A DNA stretch of 64,000 nt, from positions 41,108,064 to 41,172,063 of the forward strand of contig OZ038389.1 in NCBI GenBank assembly GCA_964036045.1, in the 5' to 3' direction. Source of the stretch: Eutreptiella sp. 'Long Island Sound 2002'. Taxonomy: Eukaryota > Euglenozoa > Euglenophyceae > Eutreptiales > Eutreptiaceae. A program made the position numbers and the translations under genes. The notes under the pieces were generated by a model. That model worked only from the letters and a program-made list of their open reading frames with translations. It made no database searches and was not told the origin of the DNA. Below, one piece after another: positions 46,791-56,375 of the stretch (the first letter of the stretch is position 1; every line of letters begins with the position of its first letter).

Positions 46791-48629
46791 GGTGGTGCTA
46801 GCCCGAATGCGAAACGAGCTTTTTGCTTAGCTTGAATATTTCTTCTAGTTCGCCTACCACCTCGGTATTTGGGAGACATTCTTTCACCACTCCACATTGC
46901 TCGGGTTGTTGCTGTGCCGGCTTACGAATGAGGTTTTGAATCCCAACATTGGCGATGTTGGGACCATTTGCACAGCAGTTGTGATATCACGACGGCCTGT
47001 AGATGGCAAATTAGAGTTATTGAGTGAAGTGTGGTTTTTGGAGACTCATCCAACAGCCCTCCGGTTGTAGTTATGCTCCGAGCCTTGGTGCCCTCGGGTG
47101 TCTTGCACCCACATCATGGCGATCACTTGGGCCCTAATTGGTCCCTTTTCCCAATACCCCAATCGTAGGAAAAGGCTAGTCTCATATGTTTGTGGCTTTT
47201 GTTTAAATACAAATTACGAGAAAACAATTGGAAAGGTCAACGTGGGTACCCAAGAAGGGCAATTCCCAAGCCACCCGCTTTAGGGTCACGGACCTATTGA
47301 GCACATCCAGCGCAGCCGATCGCCAGTCGCGGAGCATCAATGGCACGTTGTCATGGGTTAACATACTTCAAGGACCATTACCCAGGCTCAATTCCAAGAT
47401 AAGGTGAGGCGGCTTCGAGTATGATCATGCCGCACAACCATTGGTCCACCTTCCGTGTCCATGCAAACAATCGTCTGCAAGCATTTCACATCCTGTCTTT
47501 TGGCTAGGCTTTTAGTCCGCTCATTTGTCAAGCAGTATCGTAGAATGTATTGTGGTACTCATCTACTACGATGACCAGTTGGTACTAGGGTACAACCGTG
47601 CTCATGTGGGGGCATAAACCCAGTTGTTGGTGGTGGCACTACGTCGAGCCGGGGCCGTAGTGAGCCCGAAGAGTATAATGGAGCCACCGACTAGTGTTGC
47701 GTGGATTGGAAAATCCTTCAACTTTGATGAGCCAACAATTGCTAGTGATCATGGTGGTTGGCACACTTTTTTGGTGCGGTGGTTGCAAGTGGTGGTGTCG
47801 TCCGCAAACTGCTTCAATTCTTAGGCCATCTCTACTGGTAGGCTTGCCCCTGTTGGGCTGCTTATCCGGTCTTGGCTTTAGGTGAGCACACATGGTTTGG
47901 GGGGCGCGATAGCAGCAGCAGACACCGCTTGCACTTCTGTATGCACGGCCACGGGCATGGTGTCGTTTTTGTTGCCTTGGCGACCACCATATCCCACTTG
48001 GGGATGGCAATGTGTAGAGGCACCTAGGCGTACTTTGACCAACCTCAAACCTTTTGTTTCACTAGTTCTTTCGCCTACTTTCACCGCACTTGGATAAAAA
48101 CTTGTTTTTCTGATTTTCTAGAATCATACTTCCAACCATTTCACAAATGCTCTATGAAATCAAGTTTCGCCAAATTTGGCTGAAGATGTTTGAAGACCCG
48201 AATGTGCTTGTGGTATGCTTCCCCTAGATTCCGCTTACCAAGAAAATGAAGACCTCAACCTAGAGTTCCGTCCTTCTACTGGCATGTATACTGGGTTCCC
48301 ATCTCTATCACACCCCTTGATTGTAGTGTTCGACAATTGTTTTATGTGTTGTTGCTATGGTTTGAGGACCTCCCTCCTTGCAACAGGTGGGAAGGTTAAT
48401 TTTTGGCTTCAAAGAGGGGTACCAATGGTCCTCGAAATATGTGTGTTTGGTACGTATCTCCGTTTCGCCCGATCCGGCGAAACAAGAGTTGGTTACTTGA
48501 AGCACCACAATCGGTTCCCGAGTAGCGCCCCATTGTGACCACCACACGATGTTGCATAAGTAGGTGTCGCCCTAACAATAACACCATATCACAAGAAGTT
48601 ATCCGGGGTGGCCGCAGAGATGGCATTGT

Positions 48630-49020
48630 GAATAGGCCCGTAATAGGCCCCTAATAGGCCCCCTAATAAGCCTTCTAATAGGCCCCCTAATAGCCCCCCT
48701 AATATGCCCCTCGATGGGCAACTTAATAGACCCCCGAATAGGCCCCTTGATAGGCCCCCTAATGGGCCCCCTAATAGGCCCCCCGATAGACCCCCTAATA
48801 GACCCCCTAATAGGCCCTCCAACAGACTCCCGAATAGGCCCGCTTGTAGGCCCCCTAATAGGCCCCACAATAGACCCCCTGATAGACCCCCTAACAGGCC
48901 CCCTAATAGGCCCCCTGATAGACCCCCCAATAGGCCCTCTAATAGGCCCCCTAAAAGGCCCCCTAATGGGCCCCCTAATAGACCACCTGATAGGCCCCCC
49001 AACAGACCCCCTAGTAGGGG
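48630..49020. repeat. 12-bp tandem array (TAATAGGCCCCC)
   Basis: About 30 copies of a 12-bp unit with variants TAATAGACCCCC, TGATAGGCCCCC and TAATGGGCCCCC. The multiple-of-three period keeps frames open on both strands (Asn-Arg-Pro-Pro repeats on plus, Gly-Gly-Leu-Leu on minus). These are not genes; there is no start context or non-repetitive coding flank. Confidence 0.94.
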
Positions 49021-50219
49021 GCCTTCAACAGGGCAATTTTCTTTTCATTCTGTCCATACTTTCTGGTCCGCCATTTGATGCTGTTGGGCTATGTTGTGTG
49101 TTGGTGTTTTTTGTCACAATGCCGTTGTTTGGGTTGCAATTTTCAATTCAGTTGTGGTAATCAAAACTAACGGTGGTGGCCAAAGCGGTAGCCAGCTTGC
49201 TGAGTCCGTTGCGCACCACAATCCCGGTCTAGCGCCGACCCACCATGCTGGACCACCGCTTGGAGTGTGATCTGTGCAGGCAACATGTGTGCAAGGCATT
49301 AAAGATCTGATGTGCACCATGCAAAGTGGCTGCTACACATAGCATGCCACCCAAATATCAGGGCAAATGTGGTATGCTTTGGTGGCACAATTTGCAACGT
49401 TCAATATGTGCAGTGCACTTACAATGTGCACATTTTGAAGTGCATTCAGTGAAGTGAGCCAAATGTGTGCTGTGCAATGTGCAATGCTACAGCATCCCCC
49501 TAAGTGCAAGTGGTGGTTTCACCAAAAAAGATGTCAAAACGGCCAAGAGACGCCAGCGGTTGACAGCTTAGGCATAGGATGTATGTGGTGGGGGTGCAAT
49601 TCATATTCAAATAAGCCTAAGTGGAAAAAAAAACACTATCGAGCACTTTTGAGTGCACCATGGGGCAAGTAGTGGCTTCAAGGACCCCTTGTGGGGACAA
49701 AACTAGTGAATAATGGCCCAAACGTGATATATAATGAATAATATTTCAATATACAGCTCCTTTGGTCCTGTTAGCATCATCCATTGCCTTAAGGACCATT
49801 GGGGTGATAGGTTATGACGAATATGAACAAAGGCAAGCATCACCGACCCCCTTCCATGCCACATTGCCAACATTAGTGGCATGCTTTGTGTGTGCTGTGG
49901 AGACTAGCGGCTATTGGTGGGGAAATGGTTAAAACCAATTTTCCAAAAAAACCCTGTTCGTAGACAACTTGAAACACTCAAATAAGCCACCAAAGGCTGT
50001 TTCGAATCATTTTCCCACTCATTTTGGTCCAGGAAGCCCCCCACCCCCCCAAAAAGGGGGTGGGTAGGTATTTTTTAGTGTCACAAACTTCCAAAAGGCC
50101 CTGGAATTGGGCCAGTTGAGATCAATCACAAGGTCCAAATGGGCTCAAATCGCTTTTCTGCAAAAGTGACACAACACTCTTTGGGATCTTGAGACAGGCA
50201 TCTTTGGCCTGTTTTGCCC

Positions 50220-50510
50220 AAGAATATGTAGCATGCACATCGCATTGTACAGATGTGTAATATGCAATGCGCAAAGCAGTGTGTAGTGTGCCTAATGTTC
50301 AATGTGCATATTTGCGTAGTGTGGAGTGCGCCTTGTTCTTTGTGCAACGTGTGCTTGCAAAGTGCATTGTGCATAAAATGCAAAGCGTGCAGTGTGCAAA
50401 ATATACATCGTGCAGTGTGCCGAGTATGCAGTACACGGTGCACCAAGTGTGCGATGCTTCGGCTGCATGGTGCATTGTGCACTATGTACACGGTGCGCAA
50501 CATGCAACAC
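50220..50510. repeat. GTGCA-rich degenerate repeat beside SDR exon 2
   Basis: Numerous GTGCA/GTGCATTGTGCA/CAATGTGC words at about 10-bp spacing. A related patch lies at 49390-49490. It begins about 90 bp inside intron 2 from the exon 2 donor. Confidence 0.7.
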
Positions 50511-50596
50511 CAGGAAACCTCTCTGTGTGTGGGGTTAGGAAATGGAGGGGTATTGGCTGTGCCCCGCACTGAATCCGGCATAGATGCAGCACACAC

Positions 50597-50896
50597 CTGC
50601 GGAAACTTCAGCTCCACCTCTGCAGCAAAGGCCCGGATGGATTTCTGATCGCCCAAGTCCAGCTTCATGCAGTGCACATTGCCTGCAGGGGTCTTGCGGC
50701 GCCAGAACCGCTTTGAGCGTCGCTTGATTTCGTCTGCAACCTTCTCGGCCTTGGGTACATCGCGGCAAGCGAGAATGAGGTTCGCGCCACGGGCTGCAAG
50801 GTTCAGCGCCGTCTCGCGCCCAAGCCCTGAGTTGCCTCCAGTAATTACCACCGTTTTGCCGTCCAGACGTGTAGACAGATTGCAGTATCCCCAGGC
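50597..50896 (-). CDS. SDR exon 2: cofactor-binding half
   Basis: Exactly 100 codons between GCACAG and CAG|GTGTGT. It reads AWGYCNLSTRLDGKTVVITG, then GNSGLGRETALNLAARGA and LILACRDVPKAEKVADEI, ending LDLGDQKSIRAFAAEVELKF. The TG-x3-G-x-G cofactor loop, the basic residue and Asp after the second strand (ACRD) and the DLGD adenine-binding motif are all present. The long continuation of this frame to 50126 is intronic GTGCA-rich repeat, not protein. Confidence 0.93.
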
Positions 50897-52648
50897 CTGT
50901 GCATCGGTGGCACTACAAGGTACTTAGGTTGGCGGGAGGGGTTGCATCGCAACAGTTCTGCACAAGAAAGTACATTGCTTCCGTGTCAGTCAAATGCAGA
51001 TTAACCATAAAGCCGTTGGGAGCTGCCAAATAGCGTACCCCCCCCCCCCCTTGCGCAAGCACCAGCCACGTCGGGAAAGTGACGGTCAGACCGGGTCCTG
51101 GTGCTTAGACAAGGCGGTGCAACCGCGCGACGCACGGTATCAAAAGAAAGCATGTCCCGAAAACCTGCCCATACCTCACCCTAACCACAATAGTCGCAAC
51201 AGGGCGGTTTTGGTGGGGCTGTGGGGTATGGGGGCAACTCTGGGCGCTCCCAAGTTGTAATTCCTTGGTTGTGGAATCTTCCCCACGAGTAGAACGACCG
51301 ATGAAAGTGGCAGGCGCATGCTCACCGATGGACCGGATGTACGTGACAGCCAAGCCAGGGGTAACGACATTAGTCATGGCTGAAAATCACACCAAAACAA
51401 AGAGCAGTGGGGGGCAGTAACAAGCACAATGTTGTTATGAGCAGGAGGACTCATCACAAGCATGAAACAGCCCCTCTTTCCCTCTACAATCGGCACACAA
51501 TCACGCTTTGCCTACTTTCTGACCGTAAAAGCCGAAGTCAGAAAATTCGGTAAAAGTGACGGTCAGACCGGGTCCTGGTGCTTAGACAAGGCGGGGCTTG
51601 CGCAAGGGCGGGGGGGGGGGGGGTACCGTGTCTGTGGGTATGGGTTCACGAGCCACATTTTTGGGTTTGGGCTGCAATCCACAATATTACTGATGGTGTA
51701 CTTGCCGATTAAGTAGCATTTCATTTCAATTTTGAATAGCATTTTATTTCAATTTTGATTATTATCACTATAGCAGCAGTCCGAGATTTACCATCGGCAG
51801 TCATACCTTATTTGAGCTTCACTCTGCCACCCTTAGACCCTTCGATGCCACTTCCACCGAACTATGCGGTGACCCATCTCATTAGTGCGGTCCCTCCCTA
51901 ACATTGCCTCTATTTGGGGCCTCTGTGGACAAACCTAACAAGGCTCTCAAGAAATCAACAAAATTCATCCGCTTGTAAAACAAGAATCAAAAAAGTTAAA
52001 CCGCCCTTCCCTACAAACAAACCTGCCTGCCACCGTAGAAAACCGCACACAACACCCAGGTGGGTGAGTGGGCGCAACGCCCCGAGCGCTGAAGGAACAC
52101 AACACAACAGCCCCACCCATCCAGGCTGAACTTCAGTTCGTGTGTGGCAAACTGTAGTTTAGCTAAAAGAAATACACACGTGCACAGAAGCAAAGCACAA
52201 AAACCGCAAATGAGGCCTCCACAATATTCCCATTTTAACGCTCACAACCTTGGTGATTGCAGCTTCGGGGAACCAGTAAGGATACAGAGAGAACATCTGC
52301 CGCCAGAATTACCACAAAAAACCCACAGCAACCCAAAGTGCAATCGCAAACCGCGCCGGCCCAAATGCCATTGGTACCACCACACTTCACTCAACAGCAA
52401 GCAAGAGAAAATCCAAGACCACTAAAGTGTGCCTCTTCGCAAGAAGGATGAGCAATAGCAACCAAGGTCCCCATGCTCCACGCAAAAAAATCCAAGAAAG
52501 GTTATCAAGGGTAACCGAAGGCACACCAACCCACTCATACAATAAAACAGGATCGTTCGGTACCTAAAGGCTGCAGAAGGTCTGGAGGGGAGTGAGTCCA
52601 TTTTCTTGTAAGTGCTGTTCAGGAGCTGTGAGAGTTGCTCAAACATAC
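50897..52648 (-). other. SDR intron 1 (1752 bp)
   Basis: GTATGT donor, GCACAG acceptor. One third of it is the GTAC-bounded element at 51035-51626. The remainder (51627-52648) is AT/A-rich unique sequence with nothing recognised. Confidence 0.72.
51035..51626. mobile_element. GTAC-bounded, G/C-tract-ended element (592 bp), copy 2
   Basis: Left end GTAC, C-run, TTGCGCAAGCACCAG; right end CTTGCGCAAGGGCG, G-run, GTAC. The segment AAAGTGACGGTCAGACCGGG, continuing TCCTGGTGCTTAGACAAGGCGG, occurs near the left end (51077-51118) and again, in direct orientation, next to the right terminus (51553-51594). The left end can also fold on itself (AAGCACCAG with CTGGTGCTT). The interior contains GTAACGACATTAGTCATGGC, TGAAAATCACA and GCCCCTCTTTCCCT, shared with copy 3. 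No ORF of note. Inserted in SDR intron 1. Confidence 0.75.
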
Positions 52649-53074
52649 TTGAGAAGCCTTCCACCTCAGGAAACATGCGACTGCAGCAACGGCCCCTGCC
52701 ATGAGCAGACCCACACTCATGTATGGGGGGATTTGGAAAGCAGGGGCTGCGCCTGTGAAGCCGCTTTGCACAGCCTCTGTGGCATGCAGTGCAGTGTGGC
52801 CCATGGAGGGAGGGCCAACATCAGGCTGGGCATTTTGAGTTGACCAGCCTGTGATTGGGGGCAGGTGGGCAGACCTTTGCAGGGAGGCCATGGGCATCGT
52901 CAGGGGCCGCGAGCTGTATGTGGGTAGAGCAGCTGCGTAGTGGGCCCCTGGGAGCAGAGTGCGCAGAAGCATGCCCAGTTTGATGCCCAAGACGACGGCC
53001 ACAACGCACACCAGCACCAAAGTCACCCCCCGTCGCCCCTGCAACGGGGGCTCACTCAAGCTTTGGTATTGCAT
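52649..53074 (-). CDS. SDR exon 1: N-terminal extension with two membrane segments
   Basis: 142 codons from ATG (53074-53072) to CAA|GTATGT. A basic stretch (QGRRG) precedes a strong hydrophobic helix, VTLVLVCVVAVVLGIKLGMLL. It is followed by about 75 polar residues and a second hydrophobic segment, MSVGLLMAGAVAAVACFL, that ends in RWKASQ and leads directly into the SDR domain. The start is inferred: the frame is open further upstream to 53152, and TTTTGTTCAG just before the ATG could be an acceptor for a 5' UTR exon. Assignment to the SDR gene rests on phase, donor quality and the typical membrane-anchor position, and is less certain than exons 2-5. Confidence 0.7.
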
Positions 53075-53675
53075 GTGTGTCTGAACAAAAGTCCATGCAT
53101 TCATACATACCCATGTGTTTGGGCCCCAACGGTTCAACAAAGCAAAGCACACCTACTGCATGACACGAATTCTACTTAGCAGTTGGTCAGAGTGGTTGCA
53201 CACAAGAAGGATTGGAACCTCCCCGCCTCCGGTAGTCCCACTCATTTCCATAATGGTGCATGTCCATATGATGGGTGTGTGTCAGTATGCAAGAAAGTCT
53301 TGGTGCTGATACAGCGTCTATGGGGGCGTCCTTGCACTGCGCGCACTGCGTGCTACTTTTAGACCAGGTTACCCTCGAAGAGCCCCCAAGCACACCTCTT
53401 CTAAAACTTAGGTGATTCAAACTACCCTTGCTCAAGATAGTTGCAAGCTAACTTCCCTTCACACAAGACATCATGCACAATGGGGAAAGCCATGAACGGC
53501 GATGGTCGCCACCCCGGGTATGACACCCTCAACAACACGCATCCTTTTTTCTGTTCAATTGTCAACTAAGTGCAATCTCATAATGAGCAACTTGTTTGCA
53601 CACCATGACACGGTTGCATAATTAAAACACCGTCACACTGTCACATGTATGTGTGTCAATACAATCCGTACTCAC

Positions 53676-54010
53676 ACAAGCCTTAATAACGTCCTTGTAT
53701 CGAATAATGGGACTTGCTTCAATGCTTCCACTTCCCAATGGAATCTTTGGCTGCTTGATGCGTGCGTGTCCTCCCGAGACAAAATGGTTCTTCACCACTC
53801 TGCACAGATACAATGTAGGGCATAGAAACGAGTGTGTGCCATCGAACCAAGAGGGTCGCAAACCACATTGACCATGCATTGACACATACCGCATTGTGTT
53901 TTCAACTTGCCCTTGAAATGTTCTGTTGTACACGGTCCAATCCGGTGAATCCTCATTGCACACGTTGAACTCCACAAAGTATGCATCAGAGATCAATATG
54001 GCTACATCAC
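53676..54010 (-). CDS. Candidate exon(s) upstream of the SDR gene, function unknown
   Basis: The minus frame reads DAYFVEFNVCNEDSPDWTVY, NRTFQGQVENTMRYV, then VVKNHFVSGGHARIKQP and ...SPIIRYKDVIKAC, followed by a strong donor (GCTTGT|GTGAGTAC). A possible 100-bp GT-AG intron inside (GTATGTGTC... to CTGTGCAG) would join ENTMR to VVKNHF in frame. The left boundary (acceptor) is uncertain, so the end coordinate is approximate. Protein-like composition, no family recognised. It might be a 5' exon of a gene that precedes the SDR or a separate locus. Confidence 0.33.
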
Positions 54011-54110
54011 CTTTGCCTTCTCGGGGTCCCCGGTGGGGAGAGATCAAAATGGCTAAACCACCCCTGCCTTCTTGGGGTCCCCATAGTGGGGAGAAATCAA
54101 CCTAGAAAAG
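54000..54110. repeat. Two 60-bp repeats related to the 103-bp minisatellite
   Basis: ATGGCTACATCACCTTTGCC and ATGGCTAAACCACCCCTGCC start two successive copies, each followed by TTCT[CT]GGGGTCCCC and a GTGGGGAGA-type end. Confidence 0.75.
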
Positions 54111-55704
54111 AGTGGATGTGGTGGAAATGAGCAAAAAAGTGTGAAAAGGGGAGGAAATGGGTGAAAGCGGGTGAAAGTCCAAAAATGCGAAATGTGAGAG
54201 AAGCATCAAAACCTACTCTCAAACAACAATGATGCAACTAGTATCACAAAGTATGGGTCTCTAGTACAGCCTAACGCCCAAATAGTTGCACTGCACGCGC
54301 CCTCCGCTAAGTGCACCCCCTATGTAAGCATGGCACCGCTGCAGCAGCAGGGGGAGAGGACTGCGGGTTTCATCAAATGTTGAAGAGAATAGGTTTATCC
54401 GAGTGGAACTTGATACGGCTACAACACATAACCAATGAAATTGCTTGATTGAGAGAGCCTGGTGGTTTCGTTTTAAGAGATGGGCTTTAAGTGATCATGC
54501 GCCAGTAGGTGTGTCTCATGTTCATTGGCAACCACCACCAACTCAAAAAACAACAACTACAACAGCTATTGCAACAGATTAAACTTGCTCGGTTGCCTGG
54601 GGCTTTTGCAAAGAAATCGTTCATGTCTGCGGAATTGTCCTTGCTGGTAGCCACCCTCACCATTCCCCACCAAAGAATCGCACCAGCCGCTTTGCCCGAC
54701 CTCACATATGCCCAAACCCCTCGGTTAACCCGGCGATCCAAAGTATTGTTCAGTCAAATCCCTGTCTTGGGTGCAACAGCACGCTGCATTGTTCCGTATT
54801 GTGTTAATAACGACTGTCTTGTAAACAGTGCACTGGGGCTTTGAGCGCTCCACAAACAAAGAGAGGTGACTGCGGGTAAACCACACTGCGGATGCTTGCC
54901 ACATAATCGTCCGGTATCCTCTTGAGTGGCAATGATCCCTTGCCTTGTACGGGTGCCAGCCCATTGGGCGGTTGTGTCAAGTATGAAGAAATTGGCCAGT
55001 GTATTGAAATGCCTCCCCCCCTCTCCCAGACGGCTGGTTGCAGCAACTCCTACCAGTTTCATGTGTTGGCAATGATGGGGCCCTCCATCAGCAGGTCACA
55101 GATATTGCTGCCAGGAGAGGTGATCATGGTGAGAGTTGTTGATAGATTGCTGATAAAGGGCCCACTGTGGGCTTTGGAGAAGGTTCAAGATATCCTGATG
55201 TCCTAGGGCTACAGAAGGAGGATACAGCACTCACCATTTGCAAACTGAGGTTCTCTAAAACAGGTGGCGGGGAAATAAGTCAGCTTCTCTCGCCATCTTG
55301 TATGTGATTGGTAAGACAAAATCAAATACAGGTTCTTCTAGGTTCTTCTGGCGACCAATCACGCTTACATGTTTCCCTTTCATTCAGAAATCGGTTTGCT
55401 GGGTTGCTGCCAGGGCATTGACCCTTTTCGTCCCAATCCTGTTGTCCGAGATACTTGTGGCCTTTTAACACTCACTTTACATGGCATCGGGCAGGGAATA
55501 CAAAAGGTGGGCGACCGGAAGGCTACTCACATTGGGGAGGCTAATTACAAGGGGCAGTTTAAAATCATCTTCCCTTTTGATGTTGTCTCTTCTGTGGTGG
55601 AGGCAGCTGCGTGGTGAAAGTCACGAAAATGATGGAGCGTACGCAAAATGTGGCAAAGACTGGGTCGCTGAGAATAGGGGGCCAAGGGTTTGTTCGTCAA
55701 CATG

Positions 55705-56375
55705 TCGGAAAATCAAAAGTGGCTTCATCACCCCTAACTTCTCAGGGGCCCACAAGTGGGAAGAAAGGCTACATAACCCCTGCGTTCTCAGGGGTCCCCA
55801 GAGCACCAAACAAAACTAGAAATGAGTTATTCACCCTTGCCTTCTCGGGGGCCTACAAGTGTTTGCGGAATTGCTACGCAACCCATGTGTTCCCTGGGTC
55901 CGTAGAAGAGGGGACAAAATCAGAAGCAGCTACATCACCGCTACCTTCTCAGGTGCCTACAATTGTGCAGAATCGTAACCCCTGCGTTCTCGGGGGTCCC
56001 CTCAGAAGGGGGCAAAATCAGAAGTGGGAACATCACCCCTTCGTTCTCACAGACCAAAAGTGGGTGGAAGCGCTACGTAACTGCTTCGTTCCCGCGGGTC
56101 CCTTGAAAAGGGGACAAAATCAGAAGTGCTTACATCACCCATGCCTTCTCGGGAGCCCAAAATTGCTTAGAATTGCGACGTGACCCGTCCGGTCTCGGGA
56201 GTCCCTGGAAAAGGGGACAAAATCAGAAGTGGCTACAGCACCCCTGCCTTCTCCGGGGCCCAAAAGTGGGCGGCATTGCTATGCAACCCCTGCGTTGTCG
56301 GGGTTCCCCAGAAGAGGGTACCAAAACAAAAGTGGGTACATCACCCATGCCTTCGCGGGGGCCCAAAAGTGAGCA
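55705..56375. repeat. 103-bp minisatellite
   Basis: Six to seven diverged copies of a 103-bp unit. The mark AAAATCAGAAGTGG recurs at about 55713, 55917, 56013, 56116, 56219 and 56320. Each unit has two half-sites, CATCACCCCTGCCTTCTCGGGG and GTAACCCCTGCGTTCTCGGGG in pattern, so it is itself built from a duplicated 50-bp half. Related half-units occur at 54000-54110. Confidence 0.88.

Larger units (their letters stand above)
41784..50596 (-). other. SDR intron 2 (8.8 kb)
   Basis: Contains a 32-bp triplicate (42055-42151), a candidate minus exon (43682-43960), a tRNA-like pol III promoter pair (43398-43452), the GTAC-bounded element at 44997-46057, a broken plus-strand ORF (46347-46790), a 12-bp array (48630-49020) and GTGCA-rich degenerate repeats (49390-49490 and 50220-50510) directly beside exon 2. 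Positions 46800-48600 hold no recognised feature. Confidence 0.75.
24003..53074 (-). other. Five-exon SDR (retinol-dehydrogenase-like) gene spanning 29 kb
   Basis: Gene span. Exons: 53074-52649, 50896-50597, 41783-41709, 25980-25713 and 24310-24003, in total 1377 nt, 458 codons plus stop. Introns: 1752, 8813, 15728 and 1402 bp, all GT-AG; phases 0, 0, 0, 1. The joined protein has an N-terminal extension with two hydrophobic segments, then a complete classical/extended SDR domain in the order of retinol dehydrogenase 11-14 and WWOX-like enzymes: RLDGKTVVITGG, NSGLGRE cofactor loop (residues 161-168), IDALICNAGV, HFGANHLGHF, VVVTSSSA (about 298-302), YSDSK (337-341), SSVCPGWCDTDL and a C-terminal tail. 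It is an NAD(P)(H)-dependent oxidoreductase, presumably membrane-bound; the substrate is unknown. Less than 5% of the span is coding. Confidence 0.88.

Noticed and set aside
48589-49160. Pro-rich and Gly-Leu-rich repeat proteins
   Set aside because: Translations of a 12-bp array on both strands with no unique coding sequence attached.
50126-50590. C-terminal half of the long minus ORF that begins in SDR exon 2
   Set aside because: Reads through a CAG|GTGTGT donor into GTGCA-rich intronic repeat; the SDR domain continues in exon 3 instead.
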